Positions 12,601 through 25,942 are shown, numbered from the stretch's first letter. The stretch: DNA of 64,000 bases from Wurfbainia villosa (GCA_025175895.1 JAKLTH010000238.1:6324001-6388000); one strand, 5' to 3'. Numbers and translations are program-made. The notes: generated by a model from the letters alone, not told the origin.

Positions 12601-15600
12601 AGCTACTATTTTCAACTTTGATATCATCTTATCCCATATCGTATTAAGGTCACCGTATATTTCATTTAATACTTATACTCTTATCTTCTTCTTAAATATA
12701 TTTTGTTTCTCATCCTTTAACTTCCACCACCTAATTTTAAAAGTCGTGTATATTTTCCTTCTATTAATACTATATTCAAGGTGTATATCCAATACCACTA
12801 TAACCTATATTGAGTAATTAAACTTTCTCTAGGAATGATCTTACAATCTTTACAAATCTTTCTATCTCTCTTCCTAACCATAAGAAAATCAATTTGTGAT
12901 TTATTATTTACACTTTTAAACATGACCAAGTGTTTTTCTCTTTTTTTAAAAAGCGTATTAGTTAGTATATGATCATATGTTATCACAAAATCTAATATAA
13001 TTTTACCTTTTTTATTTCTTATTCCAAACTCATAATCCTCATGTACCCTCTCATGTTCTTCATTTTTCACTCCAATATACTCATTTAAATTGCATCCAAT
13101 TAAAATCATTTAATTTAATGAAATATTTTGTAACACTTCATCTAGGTCATCCCAAAATCTTAATTTGACATCTTCATCTAATCCTGTTTGAGGTGCAAAT
13201 ACACTAATTACATTTATAATTTCTTTCTCGGCTACTATTTTAAAAGCTATAATTTTATCCCCTTTCTAACTACTCATGTAACTTCATCCTTTAATAAACT
13301 ATCTACAATAATACTCACTTCATTTCTTATTTTACTTTTTCCTGTATACTAAAATTAAAGTTCTCTATCATCTTTGCCTTCTGACCTACCTATTTTAGCT
13401 CTTGTACTCACAAAATTTTAATTTTTCTCCAAATCATCGTATCTACTACCTCCATTGTTTTACCAGTGAAGATTCTTATATTCCGTATATCAAATTTTAG
13501 ACTATTAGTTTTCCTATAATATTAGTTCTTACCCGACCTATGATGTGACAACTCTTACTTATTTAACACTGCACCCAAATTCTCATAGAGATGCAACTGT
13601 CCTTGCTGATACGTTACAGTCAAACCTTGCAATGCGAACTCTTGTATATTTATCACTACACCCAAGTTCTTGAGATGTAACGGTCCTTACCGAGATGTTA
13701 CAATCGAACCTTGTAACGTGTTCCTTCCAGAGAAGGACCTAACATTAACATAATAGTTTGATGAATCCATTCATTGAATATTTGTCTTAGTTTAATGTTG
13801 GCTGACAACCTAACGCAACTCTCCTCCTTTATCCGAGCTTGAAACCAGCCACGACAAGGTTAACTTATCGTGGCCAGCAATCACAGACAATTATTTTATA
13901 AAATCATAATTACTTAAGAGGTACTGTTCTAACCACTAGAAGATGGTTACGAAAAATCAACTAACTTAACATTCTCAAAACTGCAGATGTCTCAATGTTT
14001 GGTTCTTATGAGGTTTTAATCCACAGCAGCATAAAACAACGATAACAAAGAAGAAAGCTTTCGCTAATATATTATTTCAAGTTTCTGACACAGTAATTCA
14101 ACACAGATAGTGGTTAATTGCCAAATATTTCATTTTCTGACTGACATTTTATGATTTTATATCAAATTTTACTCTGATGCTCATCTTAGTTTTTTCAATT
14201 TTTCATAATTAATACTCTACATATAGAATTTTTCAAATTAAAACTTGTCTTTTTTATTGGTTCAACATTTTCTCAACTATGTTAGATAGCAAATATGTTA
14301 TAAGTATAAAATACAGGGAGAATATTAGACATATCACGTCCAATTAATTAGATCAGTAACATTTTCAATGACCGAAAATGACAAATCAATAACACTATCA
14401 TGCAGAGATAATATGTGGCTCGTATTCTTAGAAATGCAAATTTACCCAAAATCAGGCTTTTAACAATAACTAATAATCATTGATCATGAAACTAACTTAT
14501 TATGTTAAAATAAATTCGTAAACTATCATTAGTAAGAAACTTCAAAATAACATGTTGTAATGATGAACAAGGCTCGCAAGGACGAAGTCAGTTTGGCATA
14601 AATACATTTATAGATATACAGAAAGACGGAAAAATACATAGAGAAACAAAGAACTTAGCAAAGCCTTTATAAAGAAAGAACTTATCAAAGCCTTTTTAAT
14701 CTATGAAAATGACAAAGGGAAATACCTTTATCAGGAATGCCAGCTGCATTATCCTTGTGGTGATGGAAAGCAGGAGAGAAAATGATTTCCGACATACAAT
14801 TTGCACTGGTATCATGAGACAGATCCTATAGCACCCAAGCAAAAATCAAAAATGTAAAATATAATGGTTAAACTAAAAGGGCAGAAGTCATGGGTATTAC
14901 ACTGCAATCAGAATAGCCAACATAGAAGACAATTAATCTTTATCAATGCAAGGAATTCATTTTCAGAGAGATTAACTACCTATGGTAATCATTGAAGGGT
15001 CCTAAAAAAAATTTTCTACTAAAGCAATGGAAATGACTGTGAGTTATGTTAGTTAAAGTTTTCAATCCTACTGCTGAAGTTAAAATCACTAGAAGGGTAA
15101 AATTGCTACTGTAGTCCTATTTTTTCTACTAAAGCAATTTATGTTAATCATATAGTTATAACAAGAAGTGATTTTTTGTTAAAAATTTAGGAATTTCACA
15201 ATACTTTCTTGAACAAAAAGGTTACTTGCAACCAAAATTCAAATCTCAAGTTATGTCGGAGTTCCAATCTCTAAAAGGAACAATAATATTTCAATATCAT
15301 ACTGGCGTTTCGATGAATGGTGCCAATAGCGAATTGGAGGTGAAGGGAGGAAGGAAATAAAGAAGAAAAAGAAAAAGATAGAGAATTAAGTGTTGGAACA
15401 ATACCATATTCATCAACATTATTAATAAGTGGCATTAGAGATTGTCTCTGCGTGCAAAGTAGCATCTTTTAATAATTTATTAGAACGATACATATCGATC
15501 CTTGTCTCAAAAATCTGCATAGGCCTCTTACAAGAGATTGGTATGCTTAGATGTAGTAGAAGCCCTAATTATCCCAAATCATAATTCATCATCGAAGCAT

Positions 15601-18600
15601 AACAACTTCCAAATACTAGTAAATACAATCATTTATCTCACAATTACCAAGTCAAATAAATTATGCTAGTTGATATTGTAAATCAATTCATACAGCAAGC
15701 TAAAAGTTATTTGGAGGCAGTGTTAAGAATCTCCAAAAAAAAGTTTGCTACAAGAACCCTTCACTACATTAAGGGATCTCCAAAAAAAGGCTTATACACA
15801 AGCATGAACATTTAAATATCGATGCCTTCTCAAATGTTGATTATGTTGGACCAAATATTGATAGCATATCCACCTCAAAATATATATCTAATTAATAGAG
15901 GGTAAGTACTTTAATTCCCTTATATAAGAATAAGAGGAACGTACAAAATTATATAAACTATAAGGATATTAAACTGATGAGTCATACCATAAAACTTTGA
16001 AAAAAAATAATAGAAAAAAGATTAAAGAAAAAAATCACAATTACCGAAAATCAATTTGGATTCATGCCTCGAAGATCAACAATAGAAATCTTCTCAGACA
16101 ACTAAATGAAAAGTATCGAGAGCAAAAACAAGACCTACATATGATATTCATTGATTTAAAAAAACTTATGATAAAGTTCCAATAAAAATTGTATGAAGAA
16201 TTCTAAAAAAGAGAGGTGTTAGTGTAGTATATATTGAACTAATTAAATATATATATATATATATACGAAAGTAACATATAGAATATATGAACTCACTAGA
16301 CACATTCAAAACATAATACTGTAATGTATATTATTTACAAATGATATTATTTGATAGATGAGATACATGAAGAAGTAATACTAAACTAAAATTTTGATAG
16401 GAAAGACTAAAAGTGAAAGATTTTAGGCTTTGTAGAATAAAAACAGAATATATAAAATTTAAATTTAGCAATATTAGATGTAATGAGATAAGTATTAAGA
16501 TAAGAAATGACAAATTATCTGAAATTACAAGAGTATTTAGGATCATTTTTGCAAGACTATAGAAAAATTGAGAGATATATCTTACATAGAATACAAGCAA
16601 AATAATTAAAATGGAGGAAAACATCAGGTGTTTTATGTGATTGTAATATACCTCTAAAACTTAAAGGAAAATTCTACAAAATGACAATTAGACTTGTTAT
16701 ATTATATGGTGTTGAATGTTAGACTATGACTCAAGCACATATATAAAAAATGAGATTTGCAGAAATGAGGAAGTTAAGATGGATGTATTGACACATGAGG
16801 ATAAACAAATAAGATATAAGAGCATTAAAAAGAAAATTAAAATTGCATCTATTGAGGAAAACTCCAAGAGATAAGTTTAAGATGGTACGAACATGTACTT
16901 AAATAACTAATAAATACTCAAATTAGGCGATGTGAAACTATAACTAATACGCATATCAAATGAGAAAAAGGAAAATCAAAAAATTAGCAACAATAAAACA
17001 AAATAAAATATATTTAAGTATAGATGATATAATAGAGAATAGAGCCTGATAGCATAAAATGATCCATATAGCTGACTCCATCTAGTGGAATAAGACTTGA
17101 TTGTTGTTGTTATACTATGTTTCTTTCTACTACTTGATTTTTCTCTATGCTAGGTTGATTGATTATTTTGATGTCTAGAAAAACATAAGTCCCATTTTCT
17201 TCAATAATATAAATAAAAATTTGTCTCAACTTTAAAGACATGTTCTGCAATTGTCGTGTGGAGCGCAACAACAAGACAATGCACAACATCTACACATGAT
17301 CAAACATTTCTTAAAGATAGATAACTCAAACAAGAAAGGAAAAGCGAACAAAGGCATTGATGAGAACCAAGAAAAGGTGAGGAAAACAAAGGGAAGAGGG
17401 AAGAATAACAAAGGAGAGGTAAACACATTTCTTTGAGAGAAAGAATAAAATTGAATGGACTTGGGTACCAAGATGTGAAACCTAATAACTTCTCATTCAC
17501 AAATAGGATTATAATATATATTTATAGCTATATAGCCATAATTTATTTGACATAAAACTAAGCATATAACGAGGTATGTCTTGGACTCGCATATGTTTAA
17601 TAATTTTATCTAACAAATATTTATAATTAACTCATTGAAAATGACAGGATATACATTCACAGAGCAAATGTTGTGCAATAACAACCCACATTGCCTAAAT
17701 GCACTTGTGACATCTTGATTGTGTATTAATGAAGTTTGTCACCTTAGCCATTGAAATGTTACACAAAAAAAAGAGAGACATGGATGGTTTAATATAGCTT
17801 TGGTGCTATCAGTGTCCTTTGATCCTTTGTACAATATGAAACACAAGAAATATCGAAAGATAGAGTAGGAAAAGTATATAAAAAAGAATCATACAAGAAT
17901 GCACAAATGTGTTATTTCATTAAGTCAAGAAGAGATATCATTATGTCATTTAGTTAACAATTACATAGGATACTATAAAATATATACTTATATCATCAAT
18001 AGTCATTCAAGACATGAGAGTGCAAGAAAAATGGGAAACATATAGGATATGTACTAAAAATTTTAAATTTTCAAAACACATGGTACCACTGACAATTTAA
18101 ATAGTATAAGTAGATCAAAACACAGCCCATACAAGAAAAATAGATCATGGGACTACTGGCAACAAAGATAAAGTGTACCATTAAGAAAGGTTTATTTGCA
18201 CCAAGGTTTCATCAACAAATAATATATACTATATAGAACCAGAAAACACCCTTATTTCAATGAAAGTGATAGTGGTCGAACAGAGCATAAAAAGCTTCTG
18301 TAAATATCAACAGAAATAAAATGATGATAAGTGACCTTAACAGAGAAGGAACGAGAGCCCTGATTCTCATTTTGAGACACACAATTGTCCAAGGTTGTAG
18401 TCCTTTCAGTCTCTGTACATACGTTTTGCTTTGAAGTGATTACAACTAAAATTTAAAAGGGTAACACAATCAGCAAGTATTAACATTCAGAACATGACAA
18501 AGAAGTATATAATATAAAAATAGACTTCAAAAAACACTTTGTATCTAGCGAAGAAATAGAAACTCAAGCAGTGAACAACATATATCCAGTCAACAACAGG

Positions 18601-20305
18601 CATTTTATACATAAAATCGTATATCATAATTGATGCTGAATATCACAAAATTTCAAACCAATTCGATTACCCACAAATCACCTACATTAATATAATGATG
18701 CAAGGTTCAAAATCTTAAACCATGCCAAAGTTTTTGGCCTTTGATAGCAAAATTACTGTTTTAATACCGTGCCAATATTCCGATGCATGGTGCCAGTGGC
18801 AAATTAAAGATTGAAAGAGGAAGAAAATGAAGCAAAAGAAAGAAATGTTGTATGTGGCATATAGTATGGAATTTCAATAATTTATCAGATCGATTTATTT
18901 TTTACCGTTTCACGGCACAATCCGACATTCCAAAGTCCAAACCATGCAACAATATATCAATCTAGAAAAGAAAACGCCATAAAACCATAAGAGGAAAAAA
19001 ACAAGCCTAAAACTACATAACCCAGTCACACATCATTAAAGCTCAGTTTACATTGGATGGAAAGATAAGAAGCAAAGCATCACGATGACATATACATTTT
19101 TACTACTTTCCTTTTCCATTTCATTCAATATACAAGTAAACCTGTCCTAAATGCTAAGACATATCGTGTTTGGTATGCATGAGTGGAATGAAATCAGAAT
19201 GTTCCTTTAGCGATTTATATTTTGAGGGGGTATGATGCATTCCAAGCAATGGCTCAATCCATTTCATACTTTAAAAAGGCTAACTTCATTCCACCTCTAA
19301 CAATCATGATAGTTGTTAATAAATTAACATCCTAAAATTTAAATAAACTAAAATGAGTGAATGGGGCATGATAAGTAAATTAGTCGAGCCACTTAGGCAA
19401 GTCAAGCCCACAAAACACAACATGTGATCTAGCCAAGTTAAATGGGTCAAATATGCTAGTAATGTCACTTGTGTAAGCAAGCCCATCAAGCTAGGAAGAT
19501 CAAGTAAATTCATCACATCAAACAAGTAGGCGAGCCTAGGAAGCCAAACAAACCAGGCAAGTTGAGTGAGTTGAGTGAGCGGGCGAGTCAAGCGAGCTAC
19601 TTGGGTGGGCCAAGCTAATTGAGTGAGACAAGTGGGCCAAGCAAGCCAAGCTAGCTAGCCAAGAGTTGGTCAAGCTAAGCAAAGCATCACATCAATCAAA
19701 CCAGGCACATATATAGATATAGTGTTAGTTAAACTAAGCAAACTAGTTGGGTTGAGCAAGTTGATTGGGTTGATTAGACAAACTTTACAAGCTAGTTAAG
19801 CTATGCAAGACAAACAAGATGGTCGAACCAAGTGAGCTAGGCAAGCCTATCAGGTTCATCAAATAGATTGGACTCCCTGAAACAGAATACATTATATAGA
19901 TCATGTAAGTCAAATTATCTAGAAGAATAAGACGACAAAGGGTTAAACATAGATTGAACCATTTCATTACTTCAATTCTATTATTGCCACCAGTATTACA
20001 TTTTTGTTCTTTCAAAAATACCCATATAAATTCATAAAAAGAAAAAAATGATAAGAACTATAGCAACTTGTATCACTTCAGATCGCTATCTAACAATAAC
20101 TAAAACCTTTTTGCATGGTGCAATAAAAAAATTAATGGGATCAAGAAGGCATACCAGATTTTGGCTTTTTTGCAGAAGATGTAATCAATTCTGAAACTTT
20201 CTTTTCAGATACCATGTTTATCTTTTTTTCCCCTCTACAAGTTCGCGGATTACTATGTTCTCTAGAAGAACTTTTGGGAAGAACCTTTTTACGAGTTGGC
20301 ATCAT
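6661..20305 (-). CDS. SCP1-like CTD small phosphatase (plant SSP4/SSP5 type), six coding exons
   Basis: Coding exons, in order on the minus strand, are 20305-20155, 18445-18336, 14825-14726, 10342-9833, 7757-7420 and 6867-6661. All introns have GT..AG ends, phases match, and the sum is 472 codons with stop (471 residues). The C-terminal half is the FCP1/NIF phosphatase domain of the HAD superfamily. The catalytic DLDET motif (Asp288 nucleophile, Asp290 acid/base, Thr292) is split by the exon 4/5 junction, and the late VDNSP motif ends exon 5. An acidic FDDFDPYVFIRDLPDL segment precedes the domain, as in plant SSP4-like proteins. The N-terminal 280 residues are hydrophilic; residues 1-50 are basic and may act in nuclear targeting. 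By family knowledge it removes phosphate from Ser/Thr, typically on the RNA polymerase II CTD, in the nucleus. Two ATGs are adjacent (20305, 20302); the first was used. Introns of 1.7-4.4 kb carry LINEs and MITEs. It looks intact and functional; the subtype within SSP4/SSP4b/SSP5 is not resolved. Confidence 0.9.
7936..8171. mobile_element. Harbinger-related MITE in the last large intron
   Basis: Terminal inverted repeats GAGTCTGTTTGG and, from the right end on the other strand, GGGTCTGTTTGG are followed by GGGGAGGAGG/GAGGAGG sub-terminal words. They resemble the ends of the Harbinger transposon at 23783-30733. Both elements also contain an internal near-palindrome of the form TTACACYCCAAATYAGGGTGT (about 8003-8028 here, opposite strand; about 23935-23960 there). 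Flanking triplets are TTA on the left and TAA on the right, so the expected 3-bp duplication is not identical. No coding capacity. Confidence 0.65.
9646..9735. repeat. 54-bp insertion between 18-bp direct repeats, with two hairpins
   Basis: ATAAACAGAAATTAACAT occurs at 9646-9663 and again, identical, at 9718-9735. The 54 bp between them are GC-richer than the intron around them and hold two short inverted repeats, CCTCC..GGAGG and GGAACC..GGTTCC. It lies in the intron between exons 4 and 5 of the phosphatase gene. The identical flanks look like a long target duplication or a filler-type repair event. Confidence 0.7.
10628..13725 (-). mobile_element. RTE-type LINE, decayed, same strand as the host gene
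   Basis: A non-LTR retrotransposon fills most of the intron between exons 3 and 4. Near 13109-12798 is an apurinic endonuclease fragment (NLNEYIGVKNEEHERVHE; later SQIDFLMVRKRDRK). Near 11594-11361 is reverse transcriptase with LHQGSTLSLYFFTLIMDE and the active-site block CMLFADDFVLVDE. The 3' end, near 10628-10665, reads 'actaggtgagatcgact' (plus strand) next to CAACAACAATAACAA, which on the minus strand is the (TTG)n-like tail of RTE elements. Many frameshifts and stops separate the fragments, so it is dead. The 5' end was placed by eye where the familiar sequence fades and may be off by 100 bp or more. Confidence 0.75.
13565..13725 (-). repeat. two-unit repeat in the LINE 5' region
   Basis: Two related units of about 95 bp contain 'gatgcaactgtcctt..gatacgttacagtc' and 'gatgtaacggtccttaccgagatgttacaatc'. 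Tandem units ahead of ORF1 are a feature of many LINE 5' ends; here they lie upstream, on the minus strand, of the endonuclease fragment. Confidence 0.5.
15900..17115 (+). mobile_element. RTE-type LINE, 5'-truncated, opposite strand
   Basis: This second LINE copy lies in the intron between exons 2 and 3, against the host gene. It starts within reverse transcriptase, includes a fragment reading LLRQLNEKYREQKQDLHMIF at about 16090-16150, and runs to the C-terminal region (about 16680-16880). It ends near 17115 with an ..ATCTAGTGGAATAAGACTTG(ATTGTTGTTGTT) tail, matching the 3' tail of the minus-strand copy at 10628. A stretch between about 16240 and 16280 holds a TA run where the catalytic ADD block is expected, suggesting an internal loss. 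Stops are frequent, so the copy is inactive. Confidence 0.7.
19370..19870. repeat. degenerate AAGC/AGTTG-rich simple repeat in intron 1
   Basis: Words such as caagc, aagcaag, gagtgag, tgggcc and gagcaagttg recur irregularly over about 500 bp, with no constant period. It resembles an old short-unit tandem array. The frames through it (Leu/Thr-rich on the minus strand) translate the repeat. Confidence 0.55.
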
Positions 20306-22784
20306 ATAACCAACAAAAATAGCTCGGCTTCCACAGATGTAAAAGTATAGCTCAACAATAATTGTGCAGATGAAATATTAACATGTTTCAGAGAACAGCC
20401 TTCAATTTTAACAGTTCAAACAGTCTCAACAGGCAGCAATATCCAATCAGTTCAGAAGCTGTCAAAACTACTTAACCAATAAATATTTGGGGGATCAATC
20501 ACAATCCAAGTGCCGACTTCTCAAACCAGTGCATCTAAGAAACTGAGTACAAGCAGGTTGAAGAGTGGTGACAACATCCGCAGGCCTATGGGAAAAGATT
20601 ATTCAGTTTCTCTCAAACAAGCATTGGAAAAAATAATCATATGGCATCGGCAAATGTGACCATAGGAACAAAAGTATGACATAAGAAAATTTTCAAAAAA
20701 ATGTTTTAACCAAATTCATTATTTCACACAAATCCAGAAATTTTGAAAAACAAAATTCAACTATTAGGATTCTTATAGTAGGTCCAATAAGTCGGTAAGT
20801 TCTAGTGATGGGTTTGGAATCAAATTACAGACCCTCGATATTAGGATATAGTTAGTGACACCTCAAAAATTAGGGGGAAAAAAAGGTAGGTGTTCCACCG
20901 ACTGATGTAAGGATACATTGTTGATCCTCCATTATTAGATATCATGTGTAAACCACACTACTTGTATAAGTACAATAAGAAGTTAATCCAATTTTCATAA
21001 GTTCCACGGCCATTACTTGGAAAACTAATCCATATTCAGTTTCAACACAGACAATCATAGACAATTCCTGTTAAGTTAATAATAAGGGAAGATAGAAAGA
21101 AAAAAAAAGGTTGGATGACAAAGAAATAAAAGAACTAGGGTTATACAGTATAAAACAGAATAAACTGTCACCAGGATTTATTTTTTTAGATACAATAGTA
21201 TCCGCACCCACTCTATAAAAAATACAAGGATTAAGAGACAAAAAAAAGAAATAGGAAATAATCAGATTAGCTCTCAGATAAAGCTGCATCAAGAGTATGT
21301 TAATGCAGGAAACAAAATCTATGCATTTGCCCATATTCAATACAAGTCAAGCAAGAATATATATCAACAACTATCAGTGAGCAACAGCAGTATGGATGAT
21401 TGAAGGAATATATAATTGCTACTCTGCCTTGCATCAGAAGTAAAATGTGGCAAGGATCATCGTACATGATACTTTTCCCATTCTTGTTCCACATAGCATT
21501 TCAAGGTGAGGGTGGTGAAAAAATATTAAGGAAATATATAGATATAGATATATTATATGGCATGCTAAAGTATTTAAGATACATACAATCAAAAAAATTA
21601 TTGCATATAAATAAAATGTTATTCTACTGCCAAATTCTGTAACAGAAAATATAATAGGGAAAGGCGGAAGTATAAATATTTTGACCATTACATTGTGTCC
21701 TTGATAAGAAGAGAGGTTGAGGCAAGGATTAACAAATAATAAAGAAATGATTTTAAAATATGGGCACATCTTCTACTAGTCTTTTAATAAACTTTCTATA
21801 AGGTAATATAGGCTAGTAATACATATAATCATCTCACCCTCCTCATCCTGCCTGTATATTTTGATTTTACATCTTGTTTTCATCCCATCAGTATGCCCTG
21901 CCTGCCTAATCAATGCAAGTTGAAGGATATCCATAGATAAGTCCTCATTCTTATTATGAATCAAATTTTTATTTAATTAACACAATCTACTTGGAAATAT
22001 GTCGCATCATCCTAAAACAGTTCTCTACCTAGCAAATGAATAAAGACAAAGGATCATAGTGAACAAAGTGATGCATAGAAGCTAAGAAACATTGTTGTCA
22101 CCTCTATCGATAGTGAATAGCATTTCTATGATAAATAATGTCATGATAAAGCATGCAACTTTTTCTAACTCTTATCTTGCTATTTAACAAAAGTTTGGTA
22201 TACACTAACTACTTTTTCTTGCCCAAAACAAATTGCATTTAGTTTAGTTTTGTCTAAAACACAAACTGAAATTAAATTATAACAAGTCATGCTCCAGCTA
22301 TATCTAAATCCTAATAACATCAAATCATTTGCCCCCTCTGAAACCTAGGCAAATTTTGAATTTTTTTTTTTTGTACTTTATTCACTAGTTGAGAAGGGAA
22401 ACCTCAGCAATGGACTGTCATTTTTTCATTCATTAGTTGACACTAAATATTGAGGCATGGTCATTCTCAATATAACACAACGTTTGCTACAAATCAAGAA
22501 ATTCAAAACTTCCTGAGATATACGGATGTATTATCTACACGCATCAGTGGAGCAATATCAGGTCATGGCACAGTTAGCAAGTAGAGTAAAGTGGCAGCAG
22601 AGAAGAAGCAACAGACGGATTCCCAGATCACTACACAGCACAGCTGGAAAAGCAAGCAGGTAAAACAAACAAAGGAAAGATATTTATTCCAAAGAATAAC
22701 AAGAATTACCGCAAGGATCAACCCGAGAAATCACGAAGCTAGGAAAAATACAGCAATTAGAAACGCAGAAAAGCAAGAACTGAC

Positions 22785-22945
22785 CATTCCGTCCGATCCG
22801 AAGCAGGAACCAGGCGCGAGCGATCCGAGTCCTAGACTTTCGCGGGGAGGGGAATGGAGATTCGCCTCCCAGGGAGCCGAATCGCGGTCGACGAGGGTTT
22901 TGAGGGTTTGAGCAGCGAGACGGACAAGAGAGAGGGGGCAGCGAG
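22785..22945 (-). other. probable 5'-untranslated exon of the phosphatase gene
   Basis: On the minus strand this GC-rich segment ends at 22785 with GGAATG followed by the donor-like GTCAGT. A downstream acceptor could be the CAG whose exon would begin at 20542, leading to the start codon at 20305. The exon is inferred only from GC content, position and splice signals; there is no transcript evidence. Confidence 0.4.
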
Positions 22946-22959
22946 GGAGAAGTGAAAAT

Positions 22960-22985
22960 AAAATAAGTAAATATAAATGGCTCTC
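22960..22985 (-). promoter_or_regulatory. candidate core promoter (TATA-like) of the phosphatase gene
   Basis: The minus strand reads 'ccatttatatttactt' here, followed within 30-60 nt by a CT-rich stretch and then the GC-rich first exon. The GC-rich, CpG-rich zone 22780-23340 contrasts with AT-rich flanks and looks like the gene's promoter/5' region. Confidence 0.4.
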
Positions 22986-23339
22986 TTCGTTTTCGAGCAA
23001 CGCGATAAAGCTCACGTGGGCGTCAAGATCCGCGTCCCAGATGATGTGCGGTAGATCTCCACCCAACTCGAGCGCCGCGTCCGCGTGTCGAGACGGGAAT
23101 GGAATTCGATGCCCTGCACGCTCTTGCAGAGAGCATTGGAGCGGATCGAGCGGCGGTGGCGATTTGATATGGAAATAGGCCCGCCGGGCTCGTTGACGGT
23201 GGGATGCGGAGCGGCGGGGATTTTAAATTTTCGCGTGCCGGAAGACTTAAAATCTGAGCGGGAGAAAAGGGACACGTCGCTGTCTCCTGATCGAGATCCT
23301 GACCGTTGATCCGAATCTATATCAATGTCGGTAAGCGTC

Positions 23340-23782
23340 GATGCAATGTAAAGAACAAATTGTCTTCGTGTTCCGTTGGTTTTCTTGTTTTAAGCAATGC
23401 ATTTTAATAATAGAAAAAACATTTAAAATTGATTTTTAAAACATGCCAAACAAGGCTTTTTTATGAGCTCGGTACTTTTGTTTAGTTAAGAAAGGGAAAA
23501 TGTCTTAGTAAAGAAAAAGGGTAAAGTATACATCGAAAGAAATGTTAAACATTTCCTAATCCTAAAAATTATGCATGTTTAATGTGTTTTAAAAGAATTT
23601 AAAGGTATTTATTCATGATTTGCTTTTGTTATAATTTGTCCTTTAAGATTGCTCAATGAGACACATCGCTTTATCGAAGACATTTTAGTTATAAATGTGT
23701 TTGAATAGATTTGGCAAACTCGAGTTGGATTTCGATAACGAGGGGGCAATTCTCTCTTTTATCTATTGTCGGTGATGGTTAA
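23340..23782. other. AT-rich DNA between gene promoter and Harbinger element
   Basis: No gene or repeat recognised. It ends in the TAA target duplication (23780-23782) of the Harbinger transposon. Confidence 0.4.
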
Positions 23783-24424
23783 GGGCTTGTTTGAGAGGAG
23801 ATGAGGGAAGGAGAAATGAGGGTAAATAAAGGGAGGAGAATTTTTATCTTTGTTTGGGAAGGAGTGAGGAAAGAGGAGAGAATGGTAGCCAAAGGGAAAT
23901 GTTAACTAGTCATACCTATGGAGAAGGTGAAATTCATTACACTCCAAATCAGGGTGTAAGTGAGGGGAAGGTTAAATTTTTTTTTCTTCCCATTTTATCC
24001 CTCTTAGAAATATTATTTATTTTTAATCCTTTTAGTTTTGGCCAAAAAACAACGTTCCCTCTTCCTCTCGCTCTTGCTCTCGCCGTTGAAGACAAACCTC
24101 TCCGAGCTCCAGCCATTTCATTTTTTTCATTATATTTGTGAGTTGGATTTCTCTTCCATTACTCCAATACTCCAATGTAAGTTGTTTTTCCTCTTTGCTT
24201 TTTTCTTTTTCTTTGTCGTTTCTGGATTTTGAATCTGTGGATGAATGGATTTTTCGTTTCTGGATTTTGAAGCTGTCCTTTGTTGGATGAATCAATTTTG
24301 TTGATTTTTCTTTTCGTTTTTTTTTGTTTCTTCACTGAAATCATTCTTTTTTTCGTTTCTTCACTGAATCTGTGGTCATTTGTTTAACTTATAATTTATT
24401 TTGATTTTGTTTATTTGATTATAG

Positions 24425-25785
24425 ATGGATGATCAAAATGATAAATGCAATAATTTCATTAAGTTGCATCGTATGCATCAACTCGCATCGACCCAAGTTG
24501 TTTGTTTGGTTGTGGCTTGGTATGTTTAAAATAGGAACAAATCAAATAGTCAAATTCCTCACGTGATACAGTTAGAAGGAGAATATATACGAAATGAATT
24601 AATGACAAAACTACTGACTAATGATCAATGTCGTAGTATAATTAGAATGAGTCCTTCTGCATTTGTGAGATTGTGTAATCTTTTAGTCAAAAAAGGCGGT
24701 TTGCGACCTACAACAATGATCACTGTGGAAGAACAAGTAGCAAAATCACTCTATTTGCTAGCCCATAATGTTACAAATCGTGAACTTAGCTTCTTTTTCT
24801 ATCGATCAGGAGAAACAGTGAATCGTCATTTCCATAATATTTTAAGAGCCATAATAGAGTTGGAGGATAAATTTCTCAAACAACCGGATGGGTCAGAAAT
24901 TCCTACAGAAATCTACAATAGCAATCGATTCTACCCATTTTTTAAGGTGAAAATATTATTCTTATATTTTATCTAGTATAAATTCATGTATACATGTTCA
25001 TAATTATTAATAATTTAGGCATGATTATATCAGGATTGTATTGGAGCGATAGATGGAACACATATTCGTGTTAGAGTTTCTCCCTATGATGCCCCAAAGT
25101 TTCGTGGTAGAAAGGATTTTCCAACACAAAATGTTTTAGCAGCATGTACATTTGATTTGAAAATCACTTATGTTTTAACCGGGTGGGAAGGAACAACTTC
25201 TGATTCAAGAGTACTAAAAAATGCATTATCCAAACAAGATTGTCTTAAAATTCTTGAAGGTAAATTAAATGACATATATTGTAATTAGATTTTCTCACTT
25301 TTACATTTTGATAACATATAATTTTTTTTAGGAAAATACTATCTTGTTGATGCTGGATTCATGTTGAAAAGCGGTCTTATTACACCATATCGAGGAGAAC
25401 GTTATCATTTGAAAGAATATAGCCACAATCCACCACGAAATGCTCAGGAATTTTTAACCTTTGACATTTTTCTTTGCGCAATGCAATTGAAAAAGCTTTT
25501 GGAGTTCTTAAGAAAATATTTCCTATTATAGGAAGTTCGACAGAGCCAAATTATGGCATTGAAACTCAAAAAGAAATTACCCTCTGTTGTTACATTTTAC
25601 ATAATTACTTGATTAATATTGATCCATATGAGGGATTGCTTACCGAGGTTGATGTTGAACTTAGTAATAATAGTGAATATCAAAAGGAAAATCATAGTAA
25701 TAGGGGTGACCATGAAGAGGCAAGGAAGGGTGAATTGCTTAGGAATTCCATAGTCGCGGCTACGTGGTTAGATTATAATATGTGA
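24425..25785 (+). pseudogene. Harbinger (HARBI1-like) DDE transposase, broken
   Basis: Three exons are visible: 24425-24946, 25034-25259 and 25332-25785, with GT..AG introns whose phases match. The protein cuts and joins transposon ends; by family knowledge it works in the nucleus with the Myb/SANT partner. Exon 1 has the helix-turn-helix-like region ending in NRFYPFFK. Exon 2 opens with the first catalytic Asp block CIGAIDGTHIRV. Exon 3 has KYYLVDAGF with the second Asp, then RNAIEKAFGVLK with the presumed catalytic Glu. Damage: an in-frame TAA at about 24527 (within the first 40 codons) and a one-base frameshift between about 25449 and 25474. The start ATG at 24425 is in frame with the rest of exon 1. 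The damage is light, so the loss of function is relatively recent. Confidence 0.88.
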
Positions 25786-25942
25786 TATTTATATTTTTTT
25801 ATTTATCTTGCAGTTTTGGATAAATTCTCTTGTATTTAGATGATTGTGAATGGTGTCATTTTAATTTATTATGTTACTTGGATTTTATATCATATAATTG
25901 TTTATGTGATTGTGTTTTAAGTGTTACTATTTTTTTTTTTAA

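Noticed and set aside
19170..19320. Possible second MITE with TTTGGTATGCATGAGTGGAATG-like end
   Set aside because: The left end resembles known plant MITE termini, but no matching inverted right end or duplication was found.
22591..23309. Frames on both strands in the GC-rich zone near 23 kb
   Set aside because: The zone is the promoter and first exon region of the phosphatase gene; frames arise from GC richness and none shows a family motif.
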